Below are positions 6,153-6,629 of a stretch of 6,629 nt of DNA, piece after piece. Under the pieces are notes generated by a model. It searched no databases. It saw only the letters and a program-made list of their open reading frames with translations, and had not been told where the DNA came from. Location of the stretch: NCBI GenBank assembly GCA_900551985.1, contig URYG01000179.1:1-6629 (forward strand). Direction: 5' to 3'. How positions within the stretch are numbered: position 1 is the first letter of the stretch; every line of letters starts with the position of its first letter. The translations under genes and the position numbers were made by a program. Source of the DNA: an uncultured Prevotella sp. GTDB lineage: Bacteria; Bacteroidota; Bacteroidia; Bacteroidales; Bacteroidaceae.

Positions 6153-6629
6153 ATGACAGAAAAAAACATGAAGAGCTGCGATTGCGCAGACAACGGCAAG
6201 AACAACTGCAACTGCAAGGAAATCGCAGAAACAGAACTCAGAAGGAAACTCGACTTATTATTACGTACAGGCAGCATTCTCATGGAGAGTGCTGCCGACA
6301 CCTCGCGCATTATGCGTACGATGAAGCGTGCTGCAGCGTTCCTCGGTCTCGACGAACGCTACATGCACCTTTACATCAACTGGAATGTGCTGATGGTGAA
6401 CTACAGCGACGAGGAGCATTCCTTCTCCAAATTCCAGCGTTGCGAAAAGCACGGCATCAACCTTACCTCCATTTCGCAGGTAAGCAAGCTCACCTGGCAA
6501 GCCATCAAGGAAAACTATTCGCTCGAACAATATGAGCAGGCACTCAACGATATCAAGGCCACTCCACGCAGCTTCACCCCATGGCAGGTAGCCATCGGCG
6601 GCGGAATTCGTGGTGAGGAGTCATCGTAA
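6153..6629 (+). CDS. YjjP/ThrE-type exporter (DUF1212), cytosolic N-terminal part only; reading frame breaks before the membrane domain
   Basis: The 158 residues match the soluble N-terminal portion of the threonine/serine exporter family (PF06738; E. coli YjjP). It runs from LRRKLDLLLRTGSILMESAA (about 29-48), through YMHLYINWNVLMVNYSDEEH (about 70-89), to FTPWQVAIGGG near 142-152. Full relatives are about 250 residues and continue after this point into several membrane helices. Here the sequence instead reads IRGEESS and stops at 6627-6629, the last bases of the window, so no membrane segment is encoded. Causes could be a frameshift, a rearrangement, or an unreliable or chimeric sequence end. 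The extreme N-terminus carries CDC and CNC (C9, C11, C19, C21), a possible metal site. The start at 6153 lies 4 bp after the previous stop, implying translational coupling; M6 at 6168 is an alternative. E. coli YjjP works with the small protein YjjB; no yjjB-like gene is visible. Confidence 0.8.
   Translation: MTEKNMKSCDCADNGKNNCNCKEIAETELRRKLDLLLRTGSILMESAADTSRIMRTMKRAAAFLGLDERYMHLYINWNVLMVNYSDEEHSFSKFQRCEKHGINLTSISQVSKLTWQAIKENYSLEQYEQALNDIKATPRSFTPWQVAIGGGIRGEESS

Noticed and set aside
6601..6629. GAATTC (EcoRI site) at the point where the exporter sequence diverges, suggesting a cloning junction
   Set aside because: A 6-bp site occurs often by chance and nothing after it resembles vector sequence; it is not evidence of a junction by itself.

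Overview
The window looks like a chromosomal segment of a gut Bacteroidota, most likely Prevotellaceae (Segatella/Prevotella copri type). This is inferred from TAnnTTTG-type -7 promoter elements, A-rich start regions without clear Shine-Dalgarno sequences, moderate GC content, and the style of the proteins. No tRNA, rRNA, CRISPR array, insertion sequence or restriction system is visible.

Left block, + strand: the window opens inside the last 78 codons of a SNF2-family helicase. A strong hairpin follows at 252-302. Next is a 649-residue protein with no name I can assign. Its C-terminal half reads like the winged-helix plus helicase-associated domain (Helicase_C_3 / XPB-N type) otherwise seen attached to helicases, and its N-terminus carries a QTDLF peptide matching the beta sliding clamp-binding consensus. 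A low-molecular-weight protein tyrosine phosphatase follows 48 bp later, and a hairpin at 2848-2889 closes the block.

Middle, - strand: a complete MnmA tRNA 2-thiouridylase gene (2949-4094) converges on that hairpin, whose A/T arms can terminate transcription from both sides. The 365-bp gap 4095-4459 is a divergent control region. It holds a -7 element for mnmA, a -7 element for the rightward operon, an 8-bp inverted repeat spanning that second promoter, and a leader of about 140 nt.

Right block, + strand: a 562-residue AspT/YidE-family transporter with two RCK_C domains is followed 4 bp later by a YjjP/ThrE-type exporter gene. The second gene breaks off just before its membrane part, and its stop codon coincides with the end of the window. 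Relatives of both families (Corynebacterium SucE, E. coli YjjPB) export succinate, so the pair may serve dicarboxylate or amino-acid efflux.

The strongest leads are the helicase-partner protein with its clamp motif, the broken exporter gene, and the promoter-spanning inverted repeat. I see no clear evidence of a wholly new multi-gene system.
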